NCBI GenBank assembly: GCA_946613955.1 | Contig: CAMOGC010000060.1 | Coordinates: forward strand, 1 to 8,557 | Direction: 5' to 3' | From: an uncultured Clostridia bacterium | GTDB lineage: Bacteria; Bacillota_A; Clostridia; Christensenellales; Aristaeellaceae | Length of the DNA stretch: 8,557 nucleotides | In this document: positions 1 to 5,837 of the stretch, in pieces | How the letters are laid out: every line of letters begins with the position of its first letter | Numbering within the stretch: the stretch's first letter is position 1 | Notes under the pieces: generated by a model | Database searches by the model: none | The model's input: only the letters and a program-made list of their open reading frames with translations | What the model was told of the DNA's origin: nothing | Program-made: the position numbers and the translations under genes

Positions 1-1
1 G

Positions 2-505
2 ACCCCTGAAAACACCGGCAGCGGGACGGACGCGGGCAGCTCCGCCACGACCCAGAATGGCCAGCAGGTGCCCCAGAAAGGCATGGCTCCCCAGGGAAAA
101 ATGGGCGGCCATCGCGGAGGCAAAGACGCCCGCGGCATGAATGGCAAGGGCTCCTTCGAGAACCTGCTGAAGAACGGCGTCATCGACCAGAACACCTATA
201 ACGCCATCATGGACTATATGAAGCAGCATGCTCCGAACGGCGCGGCCAACAGCCAGGCGCAGGACGGCACCACGCCTCCCGCGATGCCCGAAGGAGCGGA
301 GGGAACCACCCCGCCGGAGAAGCCGGAAGGCGAAAACGGCCAGGCGCCCCAGGAGGACGACCTGCTGAAGAAACTGGTGGAGGACGGCGTCCTGACCCAG
401 GAGCAGGCGGACGCGGTGGCGGCGGCGCAGACGGCGGCCGCAGCGGAGACTGCTGAAACAACGGCGGACAGCGCTGCGGCGACTGGCGAAAAGACGGCGG
501 AATGA
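2..505 (+). CDS. C-terminal part of a low-complexity, probably exported protein (5' end outside window)
   Basis: The frame is open from the left edge to the TGA at 503-505, giving 167 visible codons. A GTG at 68 could be read as a start but has no ribosome binding site in front of it, so the gene most likely begins outside the window. The visible part starts with a Ser/Thr/Gly/Gln-rich stretch and a Gly/Lys/Arg/Met-rich stretch. A short predicted helical motif follows (bases 155-220, LLKNGVIDQNTYNAI), then a Pro/Glu linker with the repeated element GTTPPxxPEG, a second copy of the helical motif (about 359-427, LVEDGVLTQEQADAV), and an Ala/Thr/Glu tail. No catalytic motif is visible. Export is inferred only from the composition, since the N-terminus is missing. 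Pro/Gly-rich tails of this kind occur on clostridial surface proteins encoded beside two-component systems, but I cannot name a family. The motif pair loosely resembles SHOCT-like or DUF2680-like 'GxITQEEAD' helices. Confidence 0.7.
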   Translation, partial: TPENTGSGTDAGSSATTQNGQQVPQKGMAPQGKMGGHRGGKDARGMNGKGSFENLLKNGVIDQNTYNAIMDYMKQHAPNGAANSQAQDGTTPPAMPEGAEGTTPPEKPEGENGQAPQEDDLLKKLVEDGVLTQEQADAVAAAQTAAAAETAETTADSAAATGEKTAE

Positions 506-539
506 TCCCGATTCCATGAACAACATCCCAGGCTATCCC

Positions 540-575
540 GGCCGCGGCTGCCGAAAAGGCTCCGCGGCCTTTCTT
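540..575 (+). terminator. Rho-independent terminator after the upstream partial gene
   Basis: A perfect 8-bp inverted repeat (GGCCGCGG at 540-547, CCGCGGCC at 562-569) encloses an inner GCC/GGC pairing (550-552 with 558-560) around a GAAAA loop. The run TTTCTT follows at 570-575. It lies 35 bases after the stop codon at 505, so it fits as the terminator of that gene and separates it from the two-component operon. Confidence 0.75.
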
Positions 576-685
576 CGTATTTCGGGGAACCGGGATCCGG
601 AAGCGAGCCGCGGGCAGTGAAATTCCAGGGGACAGGAGACGGGACCGGCCCGGAGGAAGAGCCGGACAGGCGGGTGAGGGAAGGC

Positions 686-714
686 TTGACAAGTCCGGCG
701 GAAAACAGCATAGT
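686..714 (+). promoter_or_regulatory. Sigma-A-type promoter of the two-component operon
   Basis: A perfect -35 box TTGACA (686-691) and a -10 box CATAGT (709-714, 4 of 6 matches) are separated by 17 bases. The predicted transcription start is near 721, giving a leader of about 38 bases before the response regulator start at 759. No clear operator repeat is visible around it. It is the only good promoter I see in the 253-base gap between 505 and 759; the part from about 576 to 680 holds nothing I can recognise. Confidence 0.65.
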
Positions 715-758
715 ATAGGCGGAAGCCTTCAGGAAAAGCGTGGAAACGGAGAAAAAAG

Positions 759-1439
759 ATGCGGATTCTATTGGTGGAGGATGAGAAAAGGCTGTCCGCG
801 GCGGTGCAGAAGCTGCTGCAGAAGGAACGGTACGAGGTGGACGCGGCCTATACCGGCCCAGATGGGCTGGACAACGCCCTGACCGGGGCGTACGACGCGA
901 TCATTCTGGACGTGATGCTGCCGGGGATGGACGGATTCGAGATCCTGCGGAGGATCCGGGCGGAGAAGATCCGGACGCCCGTGCTGATGCTGACAGCCCG
1001 GGGCGGGCTGGAGGACCGGGTGCAGGGCCTGGAGAGCGGGGCGGATTACTATCTGCCCAAGCCCTTTGAGACGCCGGAGCTGATGGCCTGCCTGAAGGCC
1101 ATTACCCGCCGGGGGGACGCGGCGCCCCGGATGACCCTCGCGGCCGGAGACGTGGAGCTGATTCCGGAGGAGGGGAAGCTCCGCTGCGGCGCCACGGGCA
1201 AGGAAATCAAGCTGGGGGCGAAGGAATTCCAGCTGATGGAGTTCTTTCTTCGGAACCCGGGGCAGATTCTGGCCCGGGAAACGATCCAGGAGCGGGTCTG
1301 GGGGTATGACAGCGAGGCGGAATACAATAATCTCGAGGTCTACGTCTCCTTCCTGCGGAAGAAGCTGAGCTTTCTGGGCTCGACCGTCCGGCTGAAGGCG
1401 GCCAGAGGGATGGGCTATTCCCTGGAGGTGTCGGAATGA
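759..1439 (+). CDS. OmpR/PhoB-family response regulator
   Basis: This 226-residue cytoplasmic protein has the usual two-domain layout. Residues 1-118 form a receiver domain with the acidic pair E7-D8, phosphoacceptor D51 (in LDVMLPGMDGFE), switch residue T79 (MLTAR) and conserved K101 (LPKPF). Residues about 128-226 form a winged-helix DNA-binding domain with the family pattern 'LGAKEFQLMEFFLRNPGQ', a recognition-helix region around NNLEVYVSFLRKKL, and the terminal wing RGMGYSL. Length and motifs are typical of the family. The ATG is preceded by GGAG at 748-751 with 7-base spacing. Its stop overlaps the start of the sensor kinase by four bases (1436-1439), so the two are translationally coupled and it is almost certainly phosphorylated by that kinase. 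The stimulus and target genes are not evident; the upstream exported-type gene is a candidate target. Confidence 0.95.
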   Translation: MRILLVEDEKRLSAAVQKLLQKERYEVDAAYTGPDGLDNALTGAYDAIILDVMLPGMDGFEILRRIRAEKIRTPVLMLTARGGLEDRVQGLESGADYYLPKPFETPELMACLKAITRRGDAAPRMTLAAGDVELIPEEGKLRCGATGKEIKLGAKEFQLMEFFLRNPGQILARETIQERVWGYDSEAEYNNLEVYVSFLRKKLSFLGSTVRLKAARGMGYSLEVSE

Positions 1440-2806
1440 TCCGGAAACTGCGGATGCGGATGACGCTGCTGGTCATCGGGGTGCTGGTCATCGTTTCGGC
1501 GGGCATCGTTCTGGCCATCAACGAGTTTAACAACCGAAGCATCGAAACCCGGGCGGCGGCCGCCCTGGAAGTGCTGACGGAAAACAGCGGCCGGCGGCCC
1601 ACGCTGCCGCTTCGGCGGAGCGCGGATGGGACGGAGGAAGAACCGACCGAACGGTTCGAAACCCCGCCGCCCAAACCGGACGGGGAGGACAGGACGCCTC
1701 CCGGCGAGGATGAAAACAGCCTCGGCTGGCAAAACGACGGGAGGATGGCCGGCGGCCGCGGCATGATGACCCGGGGCGGCCGGGCCCTGACGGGGCAGGA
1801 AGTGGCCAGCCTGTCGAATTATTATACGATCACGCTGGACAGCGAGGGGAAGATCGCTTCCTGGGAGAGCGACCGGGAGGATCTTTACAGCCAGAAGGAT
1901 CTGCAGGCCTTCGCGGATCAGGTGCTGGCCGGAGGGAAAAGCGAGGGCCGGATCGACACCCAGTTCTACCGGCTGAAGGACGGAGACGACGGGCGGATGC
2001 TGATTGTCCTGGACGCCCGGCTGGAATGGGAGGCGGGACGGCAGGTGCTCCGGACGACGGCCCTGGTGGCGGGGATCGCCTGCCTGGTGCTGAGCCTGGG
2101 AGCGTGGCTGCTGATCCGCCGGATGATTCACCCGGTGGAGGAAGCGTTCCGGAAACAGCAGCAGTTCATCTGGGACGCGAGCCATGAGCTGAAGACGCCT
2201 CTGGCAGTCATTTCCGCCAACGCGGATGTGCTGGAGAATGAAATCGGGAAAAATGAATATCTGGGGTATATCCGCAGCGAGGTCCGGCGGACGGACAGCC
2301 TGGTGAAGAATCTGCTGACCCTGGCCCGCATGGACCGGGGGACGGATCAGCGGGAAATGAAGGAAATGGATCTGAGCGAAGCGGTGACGGCCGTACTGCT
2401 TCCCTTCGAGAGCACGGTGTTCGAGGCGGGAAAAAACATGGAAACCGAGATCACGGAGCATGTCCGGTGCGTGGGAAACGAGGAGATGCTGCAGCAGCTG
2501 ACGGTGATCCTGCTGTCCAACGCGCTGAAGTATTCCGACGAGCACGGGACGATCCGGGTCAGCCTGAGCCGGAGGAGCCACGGATGCGAGCTGCGGGTGG
2601 AAAACACCGGGGAGGGCATCGCATCCCGCGACCTGGATCGGATCTTCGACCGCTTCTACCGGACGGACGCCTCCCGCAACAGCGAAACCGGCGGCGAAGG
2701 CCTGGGGCTGGCCATCGCGCGATCCATCGTTGAGATTCACCGGGGCCGGATCCACGCGGAAAGCGAACCGGGGAAGGGCGCGGCCTTTATCGTGAACCTT
2801 CCGTAG
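1436..2806 (+). CDS. Membrane sensor histidine kinase, HAMP-less
   Basis: This 456-residue protein has TM1 at about 9-29, an extracytoplasmic sensor loop at 30-205, TM2 at about 207-227, and a cytoplasmic kinase. The dimerisation/phosphoacceptor helix carries H250 in DASHELKTPL. The ATPase domain has the N box (N362 in LLSNALKYS), a G1 box VENTGEGI (390-394), the F box FDRFYRTD (404-411) and the G2 box GGEGLGLAIA (419-428). TM2 runs into the phosphoacceptor helix with only about 20 residues between, so there is no room for a HAMP domain. The G1 box starts with Asn rather than the classical Asp, a variant I recall from other Bacillota kinases. The sensor loop contains an acidic Pro-rich segment (about 64-94), a Gly/Met/Arg-rich segment (102-116) and then a more ordinary folded-looking part (118-200). 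The start is supported by GGAGG at 1424-1428 and the ATGA overlap with the regulator gene. The ligand is unknown. Confidence 0.93.
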   Translation: MIRKLRMRMTLLVIGVLVIVSAGIVLAINEFNNRSIETRAAAALEVLTENSGRRPTLPLRRSADGTEEEPTERFETPPPKPDGEDRTPPGEDENSLGWQNDGRMAGGRGMMTRGGRALTGQEVASLSNYYTITLDSEGKIASWESDREDLYSQKDLQAFADQVLAGGKSEGRIDTQFYRLKDGDDGRMLIVLDARLEWEAGRQVLRTTALVAGIACLVLSLGAWLLIRRMIHPVEEAFRKQQQFIWDASHELKTPLAVISANADVLENEIGKNEYLGYIRSEVRRTDSLVKNLLTLARMDRGTDQREMKEMDLSEAVTAVLLPFESTVFEAGKNMETEITEHVRCVGNEEMLQQLTVILLSNALKYSDEHGTIRVSLSRRSHGCELRVENTGEGIASRDLDRIFDRFYRTDASRNSETGGEGLGLAIARSIVEIHRGRIHAESEPGKGAAFIVNLP

Positions 2807-2920
2807 GAGGCGGGGAGAAATCCCTGTTCCTTCTGCTCGCGGCGGGCATGTATCCGGCGCTCGCCCGGGAGCGAAGACCGGAGAAGGTCTATGCAGCCTA
2901 TTTCAGCTATATACAGAAAT

Positions 2921-2938
2921 GATGCATAAAAATGCAAG
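2921..2938 (+). promoter_or_regulatory. Distal ARG box (ArgR/AhrC operator candidate)
   Basis: GATGCATAAAAATGCAAG contains the perfect palindrome TGCAT-AAAA-ATGCA (2923-2936). Compared by eye with the Bacillus AhrC consensus as I remember it (CATGAATAAAAATKCAAK), it matches 16 of 18 positions. The central A-tract and half-site spacing are those of an ArgR hexamer site. It lies 182 bases, centre to centre, upstream of the second box, and upstream of the terminator that precedes the argG promoter. Confidence 0.72.
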
Positions 2939-3020
2939 TCAGGAAGAGGACGGAAAACGGAAGGGAGGGGAGAACGCCCCGCGCCGCCCCTCCATTCGGA
3001 AGGAACAAAGGAGAAAGAAC

Positions 3021-3060
3021 CACGCTTTCCGGGAATCCGCGGGGAGGCGTGACTTTTTTT
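3021..3060 (+). terminator. Rho-independent terminator upstream of the argG promoter
   Basis: A 10-bp stem (CACGCTTTCC at 3021-3030 pairing with GGGAGGCGTG at 3042-3051, including two G-U pairs) has an 11-base loop and is followed two bases later by seven T (3054-3060), then GG and four more T. It sits just before the argG -35 box. It would stop read-through from the sensor-kinase operon, or end any leader transcript begun near the distal ARG box. Confidence 0.72.
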
Positions 3061-3071
3061 GGTTTTATCTA

Positions 3072-3100
3072 TTGACAAACCTGGTGCGGGAGTGTATATT
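3072..3100 (+). promoter_or_regulatory. Sigma-A promoter of the arginine operon
   Basis: TTGACA (3072-3077) and TATATT (3095-3100) are spaced by exactly 17 bases, close to the ideal sigma-A promoter. The predicted start is near 3107, giving an unusually short leader of about 29 bases before the argG ATG. The proximal ARG box covers this start point. No comparable promoter was seen further downstream, so it probably serves the whole arginine operon. Confidence 0.88.
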
Positions 3101-3102
3101 CT

Positions 3103-3120
3103 CACGCATAAACATGCACG
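3103..3120 (+). promoter_or_regulatory. Proximal ARG box over the argG transcription start
   Basis: CACGCATAAACATGCACG contains GCAT-AAAC-ATGC with the same spacing as the distal box and matches the Bacillus AhrC consensus, as I recall it, at 14 of 18 positions. It lies directly downstream of the -10 box (ends 3100), spans the expected start near 3107 and abuts the Shine-Dalgarno sequence at 3121. An arginine-loaded ArgR bound here would block initiation; this is the classical repression geometry. No argR gene is in the window. Confidence 0.7.
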
Positions 3121-3135
3121 AAGGAGGAATTCCCC

Positions 3136-4362
3136 ATGAACAAGTCCGAAATCAGGAAGATCGTCCTCGCCTATTCCGGCGGCCTCGATACATCCATCAT
3201 CATCCCCTGGCTGAAGGAGAATTACAACAATCCCGAAATCATCGCCGTCTCCGGCGACGTGGGGCAGGGGGGCGAGCTGGACGGGCTGGAGGAAAAGGCC
3301 CTGAAGACCGGCGCCTCCAAGCTGTATGTGCTGGATCTGACGGATGAATACGTCAACGACTATATCATCCCGACCATGAAGGCCGGGGCGGTCTACGAGG
3401 AATATCTGCTGGGAACCAGCCATGCCCGGCCCTGCATCGCCAAGGGGCTGGTGGAGATCGCCCTGAAGGAGGGGGCCGACGCCATTTGCCACGGCTGCAC
3501 CGGGAAGGGGAACGACCAGGTGCGCTTCGAGCTGGCCGTCAAGCATTTCGCTCCGAACATGCCCATCATCGCCCCCTGGCGGGAATGGTCCATCCAGAGC
3601 CGGGATGAGGAAATCGACTATGCCGAGGCCCACAACATTCCCCTGAAGATTACCCGGGAAACCAATTATTCCAAGGACAAGAACCTGTGGCATCTGAGCC
3701 ATGAGGGCCTGGATCTGGAGGACACGGGGAATGAACCGCTCTACGAGAAGCCCGGGTTCCTGGAAATGGGCGTCTCTCCCATCGACGCGCCGGACGAGCC
3801 CACCTATATCACCCTGGATTTCGAGAAGGGCATTCCCGTCGCCCTGAACGATGAGAAGCTTTCGGCGAAGGAAATCATCCTGAAGCTCAACGAGCTGGGC
3901 GGGAAGAACGGCATCGGCCTGCTGGATATCGTGGAGAACCGGCTGGTTGGGATGAAGTGCCGCGGCGTTTACGAAACCCCCGGCGGAACCATTCTGTATA
4001 AGGCGCATGAGGCGCTGGAATCCGTTTGCCTGGACAAGATGACCATGCATGAGAAACAGAAGCTGTCCATTACCTTCGCGGAGCTGGTCTATAACGGGCT
4101 GTGGTTCTCCCCGCTGCGGGAAGCGCTGTCCGCCTTCGTGGACAAGACCCAGGAGAAGGTGACCGGCAAGGTGCGCCTGAAGCTGTATAAGGGCAACATC
4201 ATCAAGGCCGGCATCTGGAGCGATTACTCCCTGTATTCCGAGGACATCGCCACCTTCGGCGCCAGCGATTACAACCAGAAGGATTCCGCGGGCTTCATCA
4301 CCCTCTTCGGCCTGCCGACAAAGGTTCAGGCCATGGTGGACGCGAAGAACGCGAAAAAGTGA
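3136..4362 (+). CDS. argG: Argininosuccinate synthase
   Basis: This cytoplasmic enzyme condenses citrulline and aspartate with ATP to give argininosuccinate, AMP and pyrophosphate. The 408-residue length is normal for the family. The ATP-pyrophosphatase P-loop is at residues 12-20 (AYSGGLDTS), and the second family signature [14 protein letters not shown] at 119-132. The aspartate/citrulline-binding stretch TSHARPC lies at 94-100, and the conserved [14 protein letters not shown] at 178-191. The start is fixed by a near-ideal AAGGAGG at 3121-3127, 8 bases before the ATG. It is the first gene of the operon, directly behind an ArgR-type operator and a strong promoter. argH, which would use its product, is not adjacent here; argC follows after 81 bases. 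Confidence 0.98.
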   Translation: MNKSEIRKIVLAYSGGLDTSIIIPWLKENYNNPEIIAVSGDVGQGGELDGLEEKALKTGASKLYVLDLTDEYVNDYIIPTMKAGAVYEEYLLGTSHARPCIAKGLVEIALKEGADAICHGCTGKGNDQVRFELAVKHFAPNMPIIAPWREWSIQSRDEEIDYAEAHNIPLKITRETNYSKDKNLWHLSHEGLDLEDTGNEPLYEKPGFLEMGVSPIDAPDEPTYITLDFEKGIPVALNDEKLSAKEIILKLNELGGKNGIGLLDIVENRLVGMKCRGVYETPGGTILYKAHEALESVCLDKMTMHEKQKLSITFAELVYNGLWFSPLREALSAFVDKTQEKVTGKVRLKLYKGNIIKAGIWSDYSLYSEDIATFGASDYNQKDSAGFITLFGLPTKVQAMVDAKNAKK

Positions 4363-4385
4363 TCTGATAAACGACGCGGGATAAA

Positions 4386-4429
4386 ATCGATACAGGGGAC
4401 GGCGCACGCGCCCGTCCCCTGCCATCGGT
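4386..4429 (+). other. Strong intercistronic hairpin between argG and argC
   Basis: A perfect 10-bp stem (CAGGGGACGG at 4393-4402, CCGTCCCCTG at 4412-4421) with a 9-base loop is extended by a further 6-bp stem (ATCGAT at 4386-4391 with ATCGGT at 4424-4429, one G-T pair). No U-tract follows on the + strand, so it is not a standard terminator. It ends just upstream of the argC ribosome binding site. A role in mRNA processing, protection of the argG message, or partial attenuation is possible. Read on the - strand the stem is followed by ATTTTAT, but no - strand gene is present. Confidence 0.65.
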
Positions 4430-4443
4430 TCAGAGAGGACGCT

Positions 4444-5379
4444 ATGATTTCTGTTTTTATTGACGGCAGCGCCGGAACCACCGGGCTGCGGATCCGGGAG
4501 CGGCTGGCAGGCCGGGAGGATCTTTGCCTGATCACCCTGCCGGAGGAAAAACGCAAGGATCCGGAGGCCCGGGCGGAGGCACTGAACCGGGCGGACGCGG
4601 CGTTTCTCTGTCTGCCGGACGCGGCGGCGGAGGAGGCCGCGAACCTGATGACCTCGGAGAAAACCGTCGTCATCGATACCTCCACGGCCCACCGGGTCAG
4701 CCCCGGATGGGTGTATGGCTTTCCGGAAATCCGGGGGCAGCGGGAAAAGATCCGCTCCGCCCGGCGGATCGCCAATCCCGGATGCCACGCGACGGGGTTC
4801 ATCTCCCTGATCGCGCCGCTGGTTCATGAAGGGGTGCTGTCCCCGGCAGCCCGGCTGAGCTGCTTTTCCCTGACGGGCTATTCCGGCGGCGGGAAGAAGA
4901 TGATCGCCCAGTATGAGGCGGAAGCGCCGGATCCCCTGCTCGCGGCGCCGCGGCAGTACGGCCTGTCCCAGACACACAAGCATCTGCCGGAAATGAAGCG
5001 GATCTGCGCTCTGGAGAAGGAACCGGTGTTCTGCCCCGTCGTGGCGCCCTACCTGGCGGGCATGGAGGTCACCGTTTCCCTGACGGAGGAGGATACTCCG
5101 ATGGATCCGGAGGAGCTGATGGCCTTTTACCGCGATTACTACGAGGGCCGCTCCCTGATCCGGGTGGTTTCCCCGGAAGGGGAGGGAGGATTCCTTTCCG
5201 CCGGGGCTCTGGCGGGACGGGACGATCTGGAAATCACCGCCGCCGGAAACCGGGAGCGGAAGCTGCTGATCGCCCGGTTCGACAACCTGGGCAAGGGAGC
5301 CTCGGGCGCGGCGATTCAAAACATGAACCTGGCGCTCGGAAGGGATGAATTCGAGGGCCTGGTAACGGGAGCGGTATGA
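4444..5379 (+). CDS. argC: N-acetyl-gamma-glutamyl-phosphate reductase, short (type 2) form
   Basis: The enzyme reduces N-acetylglutamyl-5-phosphate to N-acetylglutamate semialdehyde with NADPH, the third step toward ornithine. At 311 residues it is the short form of the family (the common form is about 340-350). It opens directly with the nucleotide-binding loop DGSAGTTG (7-14) and has catalytic Cys114 in ANPGCHATG. The His-containing motif SQTHKHLPEM lies at 175-184, and the C-terminal signature FDNLGKGASGAAIQNMN at 279-295. The start is supported by AGAGGA at 4434-4439, 4 bases before the ATG. The stop overlaps the next gene by ATGA (5376-5379), which suggests coupled translation. Its substrate is made by ArgB, encoded further down the same operon. 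Confidence 0.95.
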   Translation: MISVFIDGSAGTTGLRIRERLAGREDLCLITLPEEKRKDPEARAEALNRADAAFLCLPDAAAEEAANLMTSEKTVVIDTSTAHRVSPGWVYGFPEIRGQREKIRSARRIANPGCHATGFISLIAPLVHEGVLSPAARLSCFSLTGYSGGGKKMIAQYEAEAPDPLLAAPRQYGLSQTHKHLPEMKRICALEKEPVFCPVVAPYLAGMEVTVSLTEEDTPMDPEELMAFYRDYYEGRSLIRVVSPEGEGGFLSAGALAGRDDLEITAAGNRERKLLIARFDNLGKGASGAAIQNMNLALGRDEFEGLVTGAV

Positions 5380-5837
5380 AGAAGGTAACGTTTTTTCCCA
5401 TGACGATCGGGGATTATGACGAGGTGCGGGCCCTGTGGATGACCATCCGGGGGTTCGGCATCCGGGCCCTGGACGATTCCCGGGAGGATATCGAGCGCTT
5501 CCTTAGGCGAAATCCCGCCACCAGCGTCGTCGCCCGGGCGGACGGGCGGATCGTGGGCTCCATCCTCTGCGGCTCCGACGGGCGGCAGGGGGCGCTGTAT
5601 CACGTCTGCGTGGCCAAGGAATACCGCCGCCAGGGCATCGGAACCCGGATGGTGGGATACTGCATGCAGCAGCTGCGCCGCATGGGCATCAACCGGGTCG
5701 TGCTGGTGGCCTTTACCTCCAACGAGGAAGGCAACGCCTTCTGGAAGAGGATCGGATGGACCCGCGCCGACGTGAACTACTACACCTTTACCCTGAACGA
5801 AAAGAACATTACGCGGTTTATAGGAGAGGAAACATGA
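5376..5837 (+). CDS. GNAT-family N-acetyltransferase, YpeA/RimI-like, embedded in arginine operon
   Basis: This 153-residue single-domain protein has the GNAT fold. Beta strands around VVARADGRIVGSILCG (51-66) lead to motif A, VCVAKEYRRQGIGTRM (77-92), with the acetyl-CoA pyrophosphate loop R84-R-Q-G-I-G89. A C-terminal motif B region, NEEGNAFWKRIGWTRAD, spans 116-132. The segment CGSDGRQGALYHVCV and overall length recall E. coli YpeA-type acetyltransferases, judged from memory. Its start overlaps the argC stop and its stop overlaps the argJ start (ATGA both times), so it belongs structurally to the pathway operon. A weak GGAG (5368-5371) precedes the ATG. Inferred role: acetylation of glutamate to prime the acetylated cycle, as short GNAT-type N-acetylglutamate synthases do in some bacteria. 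Alternatives are a protein or small-molecule acetyltransferase that is merely co-transcribed. The fold is certain; the substrate is not. Confidence 0.9.
   Translation: MKKVTFFPMTIGDYDEVRALWMTIRGFGIRALDDSREDIERFLRRNPATSVVARADGRIVGSILCGSDGRQGALYHVCVAKEYRRQGIGTRMVGYCMQQLRRMGINRVVLVAFTSNEEGNAFWKRIGWTRADVNYYTFTLNEKNITRFIGEET

Larger units (their letters stand above)
2807..3135 (+). other. 329-base intergenic control region between the kinase gene and argG
   Basis: No convincing gene lies here. Besides the operators, terminator and promoter listed separately, the stretch contains three further small inverted repeats without U-tracts. These are CGCTC/GAGCG at 2858-2873, AGACC/GGTCT at 2875-2890, and GGAGGGG/CCCCTCC with arms at 2964-2970 and 2987-2993. 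The third can compete with an alternative GGGG/CCCC pairing (2967-2970 with 2977-2980). No T-box consensus bulge or recognisable riboswitch core was found. Confidence 0.6.

Noticed and set aside
68..70. GTG at 68 as the true start of the first gene
   Set aside because: There is no Shine-Dalgarno sequence before it, and the frame is open with the same composition to the window edge, so the gene most likely starts further upstream.
2848..2922. 24-codon open frame (starts MYPALARERR) between the kinase gene and the distal ARG box
   Set aside because: No ribosome binding site precedes it, it has no recognisable features, and it ends inside the operator. A gene remnant is possible but cannot be supported.
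2920..3066. T-box or other riboswitch leader for argG
   Set aside because: No T-box UGGN bulge or AGGGUGGNACCGCG-type core is visible, and the strong promoter at 3072-3100 lies downstream of the terminator, leaving only about 29 bases of leader.
4381..4443. Intrinsic terminator after argG
   Set aside because: The stem is strong, but no T-run follows on the + strand and no new promoter precedes argC, so it is listed as an intercistronic hairpin only.
2737..5319. Very long open frame on the - strand (860 codons) across argG and argC
   Set aside because: It lies antisense to genes with clear family motifs, its translation is rich in Pro/Gly/Arg/His/Gln without domains, and it is what the codon bias of GC-rich genes produces on the opposite strand.
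5756..5833. Upstream ATG at 5756 as the start of argJ
   Set aside because: The extra 26 residues are an out-of-frame reading of the GNAT gene, and ATG 5834 has a good ribosome binding site, an ATGA overlap and homology from its first residues.
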